Shown here piece by piece: positions 22,860 through 35,273 of a DNA stretch of 54,840 bases. The notes beneath the pieces were generated by a model. That model made no database searches and was not told the origin of the DNA. It was given only the letters and a program-made list of their open reading frames with translations. Both the position numbers and the translations under genes were made by a program. The stretch spans positions 1 to 54,840 of the forward strand of contig JAKSYS010000413.1 of NCBI GenBank assembly GCA_022925895.1, in the 5' to 3' direction. The stretch is from Fragilaria crotonensis (lineage: Eukaryota > Bacillariophyta > Fragilariophyceae > Fragilariales > Fragilariaceae). The first letter of the stretch is position 1; the number at the start of each line of letters is the position of its first letter.

Positions 22860-23640
22860 ACTAGGAAGAAAAATCAGTGATCATTAAGAAAGCATTTGAA
22901 TGGGATTCATACCAGCTCAGAGCCCTAGTACTAGTGAAGCCATTTTGCAGATACCCTCCATGGTATTGGGTTTTGGAGTCCTCAACACACCAAGAAATAT
23001 ATGTGGATACGGAAGGATTCAGGTCTTAGACAAGCACTGCAAATACTTGTACACTGCTCATTCTCATGACTTCCTGGTAACATCTCGAAGCCTCAAGCAA
23101 TCATGAAGTCCAGGATTCAAGAGACCTATTATTACTAAGCCTAAAATACAACCTTCATGGTAATGATTTCTACCAAGACAGGAAAGGAAGGTGGTACTCC
23201 TTGGCTAAGGAGGAATATCAGGAGACCATCATCTGATTGAAACCAATATTTTGAGTCTTGAAGAACAACAATACCACTATCCAGGCAGCGTTCTCAACAA
23301 GCAAGGTGTAAGGACTGCTTGAGATCTCAACATTTGGGGCGGAAATCAGTGCAATAGAAACAGCAGTCAAGGAAGTCATATCAGCTTTTCATGGTGCTTT
23401 GGTGCAGCTGGGAGTTCCATTGGAACATGCAGCCTAATTGTCTGGGGATAATAGTGGGGTGATGCTGATGCAGAATTCAACAATCAAGTACTAAAGGTTA
23501 CTCCAAAAGAAGCATGTGGCAATAGCGTACCAAAATCTTCAGGAAGCCCCAGGTAGTGGTATTGTACATCCATTAAGATCAACGGAAAGTTCAACTAAGC
23601 TGACATATGCACTTAGGCAGCACAGCAGATGAATTCTATT
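22860..23640 (+). pseudogene. Decayed copia reverse transcriptase-RNase H
   Basis: Frames interrupted by stops show HFADTLHGIGF (about 22940), then KYLYTAHSHDFLVTSR (about 23040-23090), which sits where the YVDD active site should be, and PQAIMKSRIQETYYY. RNase H follows with EISTFGAEISAIETAVKEVI (about 23315-23375), LVQLGVPLEHAA and SGDNSGVMLMQNSTIK. These correspond to the Copia-I segments EASSFGSEFVAL, MFGVPIDG and CDNNGVV. The catalytic YVDD has been altered and several stops occur, so the fragment is dead. It may be the missing 3' half of Copia-II. Confidence 0.7.
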
Positions 23641-24977
23641 TGTCATACCACACTTAGTGGAATGATGTTCAGTTCTTAGTTCTCTGCAAGCAATGGCAAT
23701 CCCAGCAGTCAAACCTGTAGCTAGTATGACTGTGCATCACTCAGACTGGTGTTGAGCTATGAGGAGTGATGCATGATATACAGATCCAACTACTATCAAT
23801 TGTCACCAGATGTCTCATGAATAAGGTGAATTTGTTTCCATGGCTGGGAGTACAAATGAATGCATTGAGAGGAGATGACTCACAAGTGTGTGCATGGTTG
23901 TCAATATGACCGGGATAAATATGAGAACAAGTGCTACAATGGAGAAACACACAATTTCACGAAACTGGATTGTTTACCAACAGTTATAGAAACAACAAAA
24001 AAATGTTGATGAAATTTGTTAGATGGAGATCTTAAACAACTTGATTGCAAAAAACATTGACCAATCTTCTTTAACCATGCAACCTATTATTGTTCCAAGG
24101 AGGCTGGCCAAGCTTGGAGTCCAACTATGTTTGTCAAAGGATATGGGAAGCGAACCTGGAGGTTACGGAATTCATGTTCGCCTTGTAACAAAATCGTGTA
24201 CAATCTACTGAGAGCATGAGTCAAAGTTCCGGAACCCCCTGTGTCTACTATGCAAACGAGCTAACTAACCCTATCAGCGGTCTGAAGGATGGACACTGGA
24301 CACTAAGTACATGTACAAGTGTACAAGTACTTGTGCTAACTCGTACAGTACCAGATTACCGGTACATGTCCTAATGGTACTGCAGTACTGCTAGTAGCTC
24401 AATATGCATCATTCTATGATACCCTGGTATGCTACGGTACAAGTATCTCGTACTACAGTACCTTTCTTTTGTAACGAGTATGTGCATATGCATACAACTA
24501 TTTACATGCAGCTCTATAGTACAGAACTGTACGAGGTACTGGTACGTCGTACAGAAACTTCCACCAGAAACGATGTTGCTGTGGCTGCCAGCTGCCAGTA
24601 CTGTAGTATACCGGTACAGTCTGCTAAAAGGGCTTGTTGAATCCGTCATCATCTTGATGTCGCGGCCATCTCTGTTTAATAAGTATCCATCCATGAGTAA
24701 ACGAATTAGTTTTGGTAGTACATTACGCTTGATAACAACCGAGCGTTGGAATATGGACAGTTTGACCAACGGCGCACTTGTTTTTCGAACATGACTGAGC
24801 AGTGAGCACCTCTTCACCTCTTGCCTCCGTGGATTTCATGGAAACTACGTACAGTAGGACCACATGTGTAGCCCAACATCTCAGATCGAACGCGGGACGC
24901 GATAAATCTGGAAGAGGAGGGAAACACCGTGGAGTTTGTGACTGAAGTAGAAGAGCCTCCCATCCCCTCACCTTGCA
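23641..24977. other. Intergenic, GTAC-rich in part
   Basis: No recognisable gene. Positions 24296-24620 are dense in GTAC and its neighbours (gtacaagtac, ggtacatg, gtactgcagtac), giving many overlapping small palindromes. This lies just upstream of the gene at 24978. Confidence 0.5.
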
Positions 24978-27900
24978 ATGCGACTATCTCGCGGACAGCT
25001 AACGAAGCGGAAAAGCTCTGTGGCCGATAGATACCTTAAAGCAATCGATGATGCCGATAACTCGCCGTCCAATATGAACCCTTCGTTTCCGGACTCACCA
25101 TGGCATAAAGAGGCTCACGTATCGTTGTCAGGGACAGCATCGCTGAGCGGTTCGTCGAGGACACCAACACCAGTTCGAGCCCAGTCGCGGGGAGCGTTGC
25201 ATTCTAGGGCCATGGCAACGTCACCCAGTTCACCGAAGGATCCTGCACAATCGAACCCGTCACGAATACGCTTGTTCCCAGCAACGATGCCCGTGATCGG
25301 GAACGAAGAGGACACCACTGATGGGAGCTCGCTCATGACTCCCCGAACGACAGAAACACGAAGTAGTGGGACGCAGCACAATAGTCCTGATCCCGGCTTT
25401 CACCCTGTAGCGATGCACGAATCGTCAGAATCTAGCCGTGGATGGAGAAAGAGACTTGAAGGGACTAGCAGAGGCACGAAAACCTCCCGCGCGGCATACG
25501 AACGACTCGAATTGGATCAAGAAAAAGGTTCACCGCGGCGTTTAGGAGCCAGTCCACGAAGACTACCACCACAATTGGCACCCAATTCCTTAAAGGAATC
25601 GACTCTTTGGGCATAAGAAACAAAATCAGATCCTTCATCTGCTCCTACAGAGATTATGATGAATCTTTCTTCGTATAAACAATCAGACCAGAAATCTGAC
25701 TTTGGCGGTGCGGCCACTGAAGTAGCAACTAACCGAGCTACTGATAGACTTAGAACACGCCAGGTCGGAATTCCGAAACAAAGCACTGGCGAAAGCGCAG
25801 TTGGACTGAATGCTCGCCTAAGTACGAGCGATGCAGTTGACGAGAGTATTGAATACGCCCTTCATCAACATATGACAGAAAGGCGCCGACAGGATGAAAC
25901 TGCACAACAGATGAAAAGTTCCCCCCTACCGAACCACTCGGACACGGAACATGAGAATCAAACTCCGGTTGAATTTAATTCCGGACGACTTCGTCGACAC
26001 GTCCACAACTTTGCATATAACGTTTTCGAAGCAAGCGACTCGTCATTCCAATCAAAAAGCCTTACTTCGTCTGTTGGGGTAGAGACTGGAGGGCGATCTG
26101 TTGATAGAACTCCAGTCGCGTTGAGAAGGGTGCTTGAGCTATCGCCGAAGGGAAATGGGGCATTTACCGAATCGTCATGGAGGAATCACAATAAAGAACA
26201 AGTGACAGACGGTGTAAGAATCATGGATCTCCCCATGCCGAGAATGGCTCCAAATAGGAATAGCGTTATGGACCAATGCGATCTGGGTCCTTCCCTGTTG
26301 AAAGCAAACGCGGGCATACTGCGAATCGGCAAGAATCTGGTATCGACAATCTGAGTCTTCAATCCAATGAGGAGTGTACGGGGAGATCGCTGGCAGGAAG
26401 TGCTTCAATAGAACACGTGAAATTTGACCAGGCCCTCTTTGTCCGCAACGCAGGTGACTTTCAATCGAATGGCCAAGAACAACCGATAGTGCCAGATTCA
26501 CCTGGATCAAGTGGATGGACTCCAGTAGTTCTGTCATTGACTGGGATCGATAAGGAAGATTTTCACGCCACCACGGTTCCGCCAGGCGAAAGGGCGCTCC
26601 AGCCACTGTTCTCTCCTGACCGAGTGAACCAGCAAGTCGCGGATATGGTTGAGTTTGGGCCTCCAAAGATCAATAGGACGACAACGATTGATGACGTGAT
26701 GACACATCGAAGTTCAGCAACCCCACCAAGGGTGTCAATGGCGTCGCTAACGATGTGACAACACTGAATAGATCGGCTGAATTTCCTATCGGCATTTCTC
26801 AAACCAGCCATTTCGCAACGAACGAAAGCGTCGCTAAAGGAAATCCGCGCAGTTCCACGATGACGCCTATACATAATCTTTCGCACGATGTGGTTAGTGG
26901 AAGTAGAAATAGAAACCATGTCGACGCAGAGGGAGAATCTCGGCCTAGAAATGTTTCATCGCTCGTGCAGAATCGAATAAAAGCGTTCGACAAGGTTGAC
27001 CGGTTGCCTAAGAGTGTTCGGAAAATTGCCGCCGACGATGGCGCATCCGATGAGGCTTACGACCAGAGGGATGGCAACGCTTCTTCGACGGATTTCGTCG
27101 CTGAGGGTGCCCGCACCACCGAGGCTCATCGTGAGGCAAATATTCCAAGTTCTGATAAGTACAGTATGAATGGCCCTGATTGGGGCGCCAGGGGCTCACT
27201 GGGGAAGGGCAACGCTCCTTCGACGGATTTTGTCGCTTCATGTACGCTTTCCGGTGATACTAATCGTGAGCCAACAAATTCCAGTTCTGATAAGCGCAGA
27301 GTGATGGGCCCCAAATCGGTTGATAGCTCAGGTCTAAATGGTAGGCAGATGACTAGTGCAGCGATGACCAACTTGCGGAAGAATGTTGTTGGCGATGTTG
27401 CGCCTCTATCGGCGTCGCGGGCAATTCGAATAATCCGATTTTGCAAGGTTCAGACTTGATTCCTGTTGAGGATATTGCGTCTGGAGAAAGTTCGAAGGTT
27501 AACGCTCGAGGCGTCGTTGTGAGCAAGATAGGAAGAAAGAGTGTTCCCAATGGCATTGTAGGAAGTGGAATGGGGAAAGTGCTGTCGCTCGACAGATCGC
27601 TACCGAGCGAACTTCAACACCGAGTGCGACCATGTCTTACTCCGCAATTGTCACACCATCTCCAAATACCCAACGTTCAAAGGACCAAAAGCCTTTGGAC
27701 CGTCAGAAGGTAAATGGCTTTACAGTTGCGTCGATGCCAACTCATCTGCAAGAAAATGGCTCCACTTCGAGAAAGGTAGCGCATAGTTCCGCGTCTCAAG
27801 TGCCGAGGAACCAAACGAACATTCCCAACATGCCGTCGGCAGCGTGTCAATGATAAGGAGTATGTTTGAATCTCAATTTGATACTACTGCGGGTCCAGAT

Positions 27901-29939
27901 GACGACGAGACAACTACGGAAAGCTTGGATGTCAAAAGCATCCGTTCTCTTTCGAAGAGGCTCAAGCGAAACCACTGCAACAGGACGAAGAAGGCACTGT
28001 GACAAAGATTCGATCAATCTTCGAACGAAGTCCACCTCAACCTCTAAATGGAAGAACGCAGATGGCTGTGAGAAATCTGGAAACTAACAGTCAGAAGCAA
28101 AACAATACGGTTCGAAAGTTCGGTAACGAAGCGGCAGGGACACTCACCCATCGACGTTCACCAGGTTCGAACGCCCGGGATAGGGCGATTTCGGTTTCAG
28201 AGGTGTTGTGGCGTCAGAAGAAGCTGAAATCTCTAACTACAAGTCAGTGTCTAACCCACCGCAAGCCGCCACTCAACCATCGATTGCAGAGAGAATCCAG
28301 GCAATGAAATTGAGCGAAATCAACCCGAGGAAGCTCTGCCAAGTCCCAGGCAGAGGGTCCTAAATTACCACTGTCGACGGATCGTTCCAGAGGATCTGCG
28401 AGCGATGGGTATAAGAGCTCCTCAAGGAATGCTGCAGATTCCATGGCTTCTTCTCGCCGAGCCCAGCAGAAACAACTTTCTAAAGGTGTATCTCCGTCAC
28501 GTCTGGATAGCGTCGAAGACGTTGCTGTAGCCATACAAAGGACCACTCTACACCTCAAAACACGCATATGCAGCAAGCCGAATCTCCATTAAAATCACAA
28601 GAGGCGAAGATAGATACGAACCACGAAAGTAATCCGCCAATCCACTCAATCGCCCCGTCGGTCGGTGAGCGGAGGCTGACTGGTAAAAAAAAATTGTCTT
28701 CCGGTCCTGCCAACCGTGACGCAGCTGGTCGTGACAGCCAGGGATACAGCTCAACCTTACAGGGTGTGGTTGTAAGGAAACCAATAAAATCAGAGGCGAA
28801 GAGCCTTGTTTACGAGAACCGCACAGACAGCGAAGGGTATGATGATGGTGTAACGCTCGATCTATCTATTGCCGATGTATCTTGCCTGACAAATCCGACA
28901 TGCCTGCGCAGCAAAGAGGATGCCAGCCTGGATGGTGGATCCAGTCGGTTGTCGAAAGATCGCGAAGTGGCTGATGGACGGGGTCCATCAGAAGCGTCAT
29001 CAAGCCAGACGTCAGAAGCTGCTGCACTCTCCTTGCATTGACAATGAGAGCGAAGTTTACCAACTCCTCTGACGATTTCGGACACTTCTCGCAACGAAGT
29101 TTTGCTGATCGATTATCATCTAGTCCACAGTCCAAGTGGATTCCACTGACTTCGCCTATCGAGGAGAATCTAGTAGAGGCGGTAGAACACACGGGGGACT
29201 CGTCGGACCCCGCGTGGGACTTGCGCAACATTAAAGCACGCTTTGCAGAAAGGCAGGCGAAGAAGGCAAACAAGACGCGCGTGGAAGAGGCAGGTGGAGC
29301 AGATCTATGGGAACCATTCGAACCTTTTCATTTCCCTGAAACTCCTGTAGCATTCGATTCGAGGCAGGATAAGATTGGACTAAGAGAGGATTACGGTCAA
29401 GGCGGCGCCATCACAGCCGACGAACTCAATCTCGGGAAGGATAATGTGGTCGCAGGAACCCCTGATTTGGATATCGGTGCTTTCCAGCGACCGCGCTCTC
29501 AACAAAATCAAGCAACGAACGTTCACCGTGGACCAGTGGACCCACCTCCTATGGGGTCGTCGACGCCGAAGCGTTCAATTCAGTTTACGAAACAGCCACA
29601 GGCAGCGATTCCAACTACACAGGTAACTCTCAACCCGCCTTCCACCTCGAGCCGTACTCGCAACACAACGCGTTAATGTCGAAACTCTTGTCTCTTCGAG
29701 AGGCTCGAATTCGTCGGAACACTGCATTTGGAAGGAAAGAATCAAACTTCGGGACATCTCCACCCACGCAGCGAAAGACTGCAGCCTCGATTGCGTTGCA
29801 AAAACAAAATGTTGTCACCCCGCAGTATCTGACAGTACGCTCTGGAACCAGACCCGACGAAGAAGAACAGTCAGCATCTACGATATCTTCAACTCGTTTT
29901 GGAGGACGTAAGTTCGTTGATTGCCTCGATGTCGACTAG
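24978..29939 (+). CDS. Long low-complexity protein of unknown function, frameshifted
   Basis: A chain of + strand open segments covers 5 kb. The codon phase (start position modulo 3) moves 0, 2, 1, 0, 2, 1, 0 and so on through segments ending near 26354, 26758, 27459, 27853 and onwards to 29939. Each step fits a lost base; near 25610 and 28330 more than one loss is needed. The predicted protein (about 1,600 residues) is rich in Ser, Thr, Arg, Asn and Asp and looks disordered. Two imperfect repeats carry SSTDFVAEGA / PSTDFVASCT with SSDK (27080-27300). A short motif recurs: NKIRSF (25630s), RIKAF, SMIRSMFES, TKIRSIFER, AERIQAM, NIKARFAERQ. The C-terminus is LMSKLLSLREARIRRN and beyond. I do not recognise the family. 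It starts at ATG 24978 and ends 107 bp from LeuB, tail to tail. Confidence 0.65.
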
Positions 29940-30046
29940 AAGGCATTAAAATGAAATATCTTTGTCGTGATAATATAGGCGACTCAGGGTTATTTTCCAA
30001 TCTTACCACGATATTCATCGTTAAGTTGGCTATGAATATGAAAAAC

Positions 30047-31438
<1,392 letters not shown>

Positions 31439-32263
31439 GGTTCTGAAGTACTCTGGTAAGTGTGAAGGAGCACTCGGTGCCTACGGTAGTTCACCGACTC
31501 AGTGTACGCAAATCACTTCAGTGAATTGAAGTGAAATGAGGGCGACACCTCGTCATGCAGATTTTCTTCCAGCGGACCAGGGATAGGGAACACTTGGCGT
31601 TACCTGGTACACTCCGGATGTAGTGGACCACATGTGCGCATCTATACATAGCAGTATGTAGTAGTATGATAGTGCATCATCTACTGTAGTACTGAAAAGT
31701 ACATCGTACTGGTACGAAATGAGCTCTGAGTACTACAGTAGGCTAGCAGGTACCGAGCACAAGTACTCCGGAAGCAGTCTGTAGGTACGTTGTCCCTGGT
31801 CCCTGGTGTACAGTACCAATTCGAGGACGAGTCGTCTGTAGGTCTAGAGTCTGGAGTCCGAGGCGGGCGGCATGGCAGGCATGAATCCAAAATCCGACCG
31901 ATGGCGAAGTGACACGAAAGGTAGTACAACCTCCAGGTAGTAGCACTGGAGTGCAATAAAAACTTTGGGTACCAAATAATACATTTTATGGAATATGGGC
32001 AATATGGGATACATGAATATGGATTTGGGATATGGGATATGGCAGAATTGAATGGATCCTCTCTACTCTACTACTAGTCGTTAGTAGAGTACAAGGTTGT
32101 ATGTCATACTTTGAAGTAATAGTGAGTTGCATCCTACTACTGTACTAGCTTAGTAGTACCCGGACCAGTAAAGTACCGTGACTCCAATTTCTATTATGAA
32201 AAGTATGACATACAGAGTAACTACCGGTACCTGGTACGTATACCTAGGCACCAGGTAACTGTA
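31439..32263. other. LeuB upstream region, GTAC-rich
   Basis: No gene is seen. Dense GTA/TAC and GTAC motifs fill 31610-31830 and 32150-32260 (ggtaccgagcac, ccggtacctggtac). Short direct repeats of 'atatgggatatgg' occur at 31990-32045. Confidence 0.5.
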
Positions 32264-32268
32264 GACTA
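32264..32268. repeat. Target-site duplication GACTA, left
   Basis: GACTA abuts the TG of the left LTR and recurs at 44236-44240. Confidence 0.9.
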
Positions 32269-33172
32269 TGATAGATTCTGCGTGCGAGCGCGGAGTGGAG
32301 GCCAGACCATGGTTAAATCGGGCGCACGCCAGACCGGGGTCGCAGGCAGGTGGTGACGTCACGGTGACGGTATCGGTCGCTACAGTACGAACGTTGGCCG
32401 GTGCTACGGTTTCAGGACTACTGGATGCTACGCTAGCGGCAGAGGAAGCGGGAGTGCTAGTAGCAAACGCGACGGTATACGCGTGGGAGTCTACTGGACG
32501 GGTATACTGAGCTACGGTATGACTAGGCGTAACTACAGTACATGTAGACGTAGACACAGTGCTAGTAGGCGAAGCAACTGTGCTAGTATCTGTAGGTACG
32601 ATGCAAGTAGATGGTGCTACGTTGCGCGTAGGTGACACTACAGTATGTGGACGTGGGTGGAGTCCTACGGTGACGTCGGTAGCCAAGTGGGTACTAGTAC
32701 ACTGGCTATCGCTACAGGGGGACTGAATCGTGACGACGGCGGGTAAAAAGTCGTCATGGTCAGTTACGCTGCTACGAAAATTGTACATTGTTAAAAATCG
32801 GGGGCCGGCTAAATATATTTACAGTGGTAGACAAATTTGTGAGAAATTGTTGATCATCAAATGATGATCAACTTCTTTTGATGAGTGTTCTCCAGGAACA
32901 CTCAGGATCACAAAAGAAACGGTGCACGTCTGAAGAGTGCACGTCTGAAAAGGTGTACGTCTGAAGAGGTCGTACGAGGCCGAGCGTTGGGCGAGAAAAT
33001 GGTCGTTTATGCAACGAACGACATGAATTTGATCGTTGCAATTTTGGAGTGGGATATGATTCCCGTACGACAGTAACGATACGACGTATACTGTTTACTA
33101 GCCTAATGTGAAGTGTCCTACTGAATAATGTAGATAGTAAAAATACGTAGGAGCGGTACTAAAAGTCTGTCA
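32269..33172 (-). repeat. Copia-III 3' LTR
   Basis: 904 bp, the near copy of 43333-44235. It contains a minus-strand open frame rich in Ser, Thr and Val, a TATA-like palindrome (32810-32821), two hairpins (32849-32872, 32882-32904) and a 15-16-bp tandem motif (32923-32970). Confidence 0.95.
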
Positions 33173-33180
33173 CCCTCTTG
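33173..33180 (-). other. Copia-III polypurine tract
   Basis: CAAGAGGG on the minus strand lies directly before the 3' LTR TGACAG, the place where plus-strand DNA synthesis is primed in LTR retrotransposons. Confidence 0.6.
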
Positions 33181-33222
33181 AATCAGATCTCCGTAGAAAT
33201 TGGTGATGGAGAAAGTAGGTGA

Positions 33223-35273
33223 TCAGGAGTTTGCAAAGATTTTGTCAAGGTGAGGATCAATCTTGGAGGATGTCTGAGTCTTGGTTAGGATGTCAGCAAG
33301 TTGAGAGTCACAAGGGATCCAATAGAGTTGATGAGTACCATCTTGTTGGCCTTGGCGGACAAAGTGAAAGCGTCTTTCAATGTGGCGAGTTTTGCGAGTT
33401 AGTTTGCCATTCTTGGCAATTTGAACAGTTGCTTCATTGTCAATCATAAGGACAGATGGGATTGTAGGTAAACGTTGGGATGATTCGCGCCATTGTTTAG
33501 TGCCAAGGTATGTCATGTCATATAAAAGCATTCTGATGTGGGCAGTAGCCATAGTTGCAGAACAGGCAGCCATGTATTCAGCTTCAGAGGTTGACATTGC
33601 AATTGGGGTAGGCATTGTTGAGTTGGCTTCAATGAGAGCACCATTGTGAAAAATCATGTATCCAACAGTTGATCTGCCAGTGTCAGGGCAATCTTGCCAG
33701 CTGGCATCAGAGAAGACAGTCAGGTCAGAGTATGGAATGCTGTGTTGGGCACAGATACTATAGATTGGGTTAGAAGTGCCATCAGGATAGAATTTCAAAG
33801 CATAGCTGGGTCGGCGTCTGAGATAGCCAAATAACCAGATAAGGGCGCGGAAGTCAAGTTCACCGGGGCAGATGCAGGCTTTTGCAAGTTTGCAGACTGC
33901 AAAAAGGATATCGGCACGTGTGTTATATGCTAGATAAAGTAGGGTGCATACGGCTGAGCGAAACGGGAGGCGGGAATGTCTTTTCTCAATTATAGACTTG
34001 TCATGATCGGTGACAGGACGGTTATCTTTGGTGAAGACGTAATCGGGTGGGAAGGGAGTTTCGCGTTCAGGGAATTCGGAATGCGGGTCATAACGTTGGA
34101 GGCGTTCAAGACATATCGGTGTTGGTCTAGAGTGTAAGTGGAATCTTTGTGGCGGTGGATGCGCATTTGCAGGAACCATTGTGCAGGACCAAGGAATTTC
34201 ACGTCAAAGCGGTTGCGGACGGAATCTTCGAAAGATTTCTCGATGGAATCGTTGCTTCCAACATAAAGCATGTCATCGACGAAGAATAGGAGGCGAAGCC
34301 ATTGGTTATGTTTATCATAGTAAACAAAATAGGATGGTTCTGCTTGGGATTGAATGAATCCTTGAGAGTATAGCCATTCAGAGAATTCAATGTTCCAATA
34401 TTTGCCTGAGTAGACAAGACCATAGATTCCTTTGTCAAGAAGAAGTGGGACTCCAAAGTATTTGGCATATTCTGGGAAGTGGTAAGGTAAAGTGGCAGGA
34501 TCACAAAGTGACGTCCAATAACTTTGGCTTGAAGATAGGCTCCAATGAAGTCAGCACCTTTAAGGATGCGGCGGAAAGCACAGGTTTTGGATATGAGGAG
34601 CTTGACCCCTCTTGAAGATGCACAGGGTGACCATGTGTCTTCAAAAGGTTGAGGATCTCAATTGGGATAGTGTTAGACTTCTTAACTTTATTGGTGTTCT
34701 CTTCTCTTTGCTTAAGTAGTTGCTGCTGGTACTTTGCTTTTGTTTTCTTAATTCTTCTCTTTTCCATGTCGCCGCGGGCAACAAGGCGGGCTTTGAGTTT
34801 GTCAAGTTTGCCAGATGCTGTTTGCTTTGCTTTGAGCACAAGTTTAACTGGGATAATCAATTCATCTGCATGGGGTTTCTGGCCAAGAATGAAGGTACCA
34901 TGATCAATGAGGTTCTTGATTTCCATTTTGATTGCATGAAGCCAGGCAGAGCGGATGTCATCATCAAGTTTGAGGACAGCTTGAAAGGATTGGGGTTCTG
35001 GCAAGTATTTATCAACAGGATCATCATTTTCTGTAGATGTTTCAGCAGAGGCATCAAGGGCAAGCATAGCAGTGTGGATAGGGTCAATGGAAGGTGGTGA
35101 TTCAGCACATTCTTGGAAGTAGAGTGTCATCTCTTTCTGAAGGGGTGTGTCTCTTCTGGTGATGAGTGAGATTGAGCAGTTGAGGTGCAGGTGGTGTTGG
35201 ACCAGGTTGTAGATCATCATCATCAGTGTCATCATCATTATCAATAGTCTCAGTAGGAGGATGATTATCAACA
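33223..35273 (-). CDS. Copia-III pol: reverse transcriptase and RNase H
   Basis: The RT N-terminus contains VKLVLKAKQTASGKLDKLKA and LVARGD (about 34760-34850). It continues in the next frame with ILKGADFIGAYLQAKVIG, then HFPEYAKYFGVPLLL, KGIYGLVYSGKYW and the active-site FFVDDMLYVGSN (about 34260). RNase H (33223-34179) has TVFSDASWQD, STSEAEYMAACSA and LMIDNEATVQIAKNGKLT, holding the acidic catalytic residues, then HIERRFHFVRQ and LADILTK near the end. Frameshifts lie near 34620, 34490 and 34170, all stepping by one lost base. Apart from these there is no deletion, stop or lost active-site residue. Confidence 0.9.

Noticed and set aside
32268-32510. 80-codon + strand frames in both Copia-III LTRs
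   Set aside because: Antisense to the LTR frame and found only because the LTR is duplicated.
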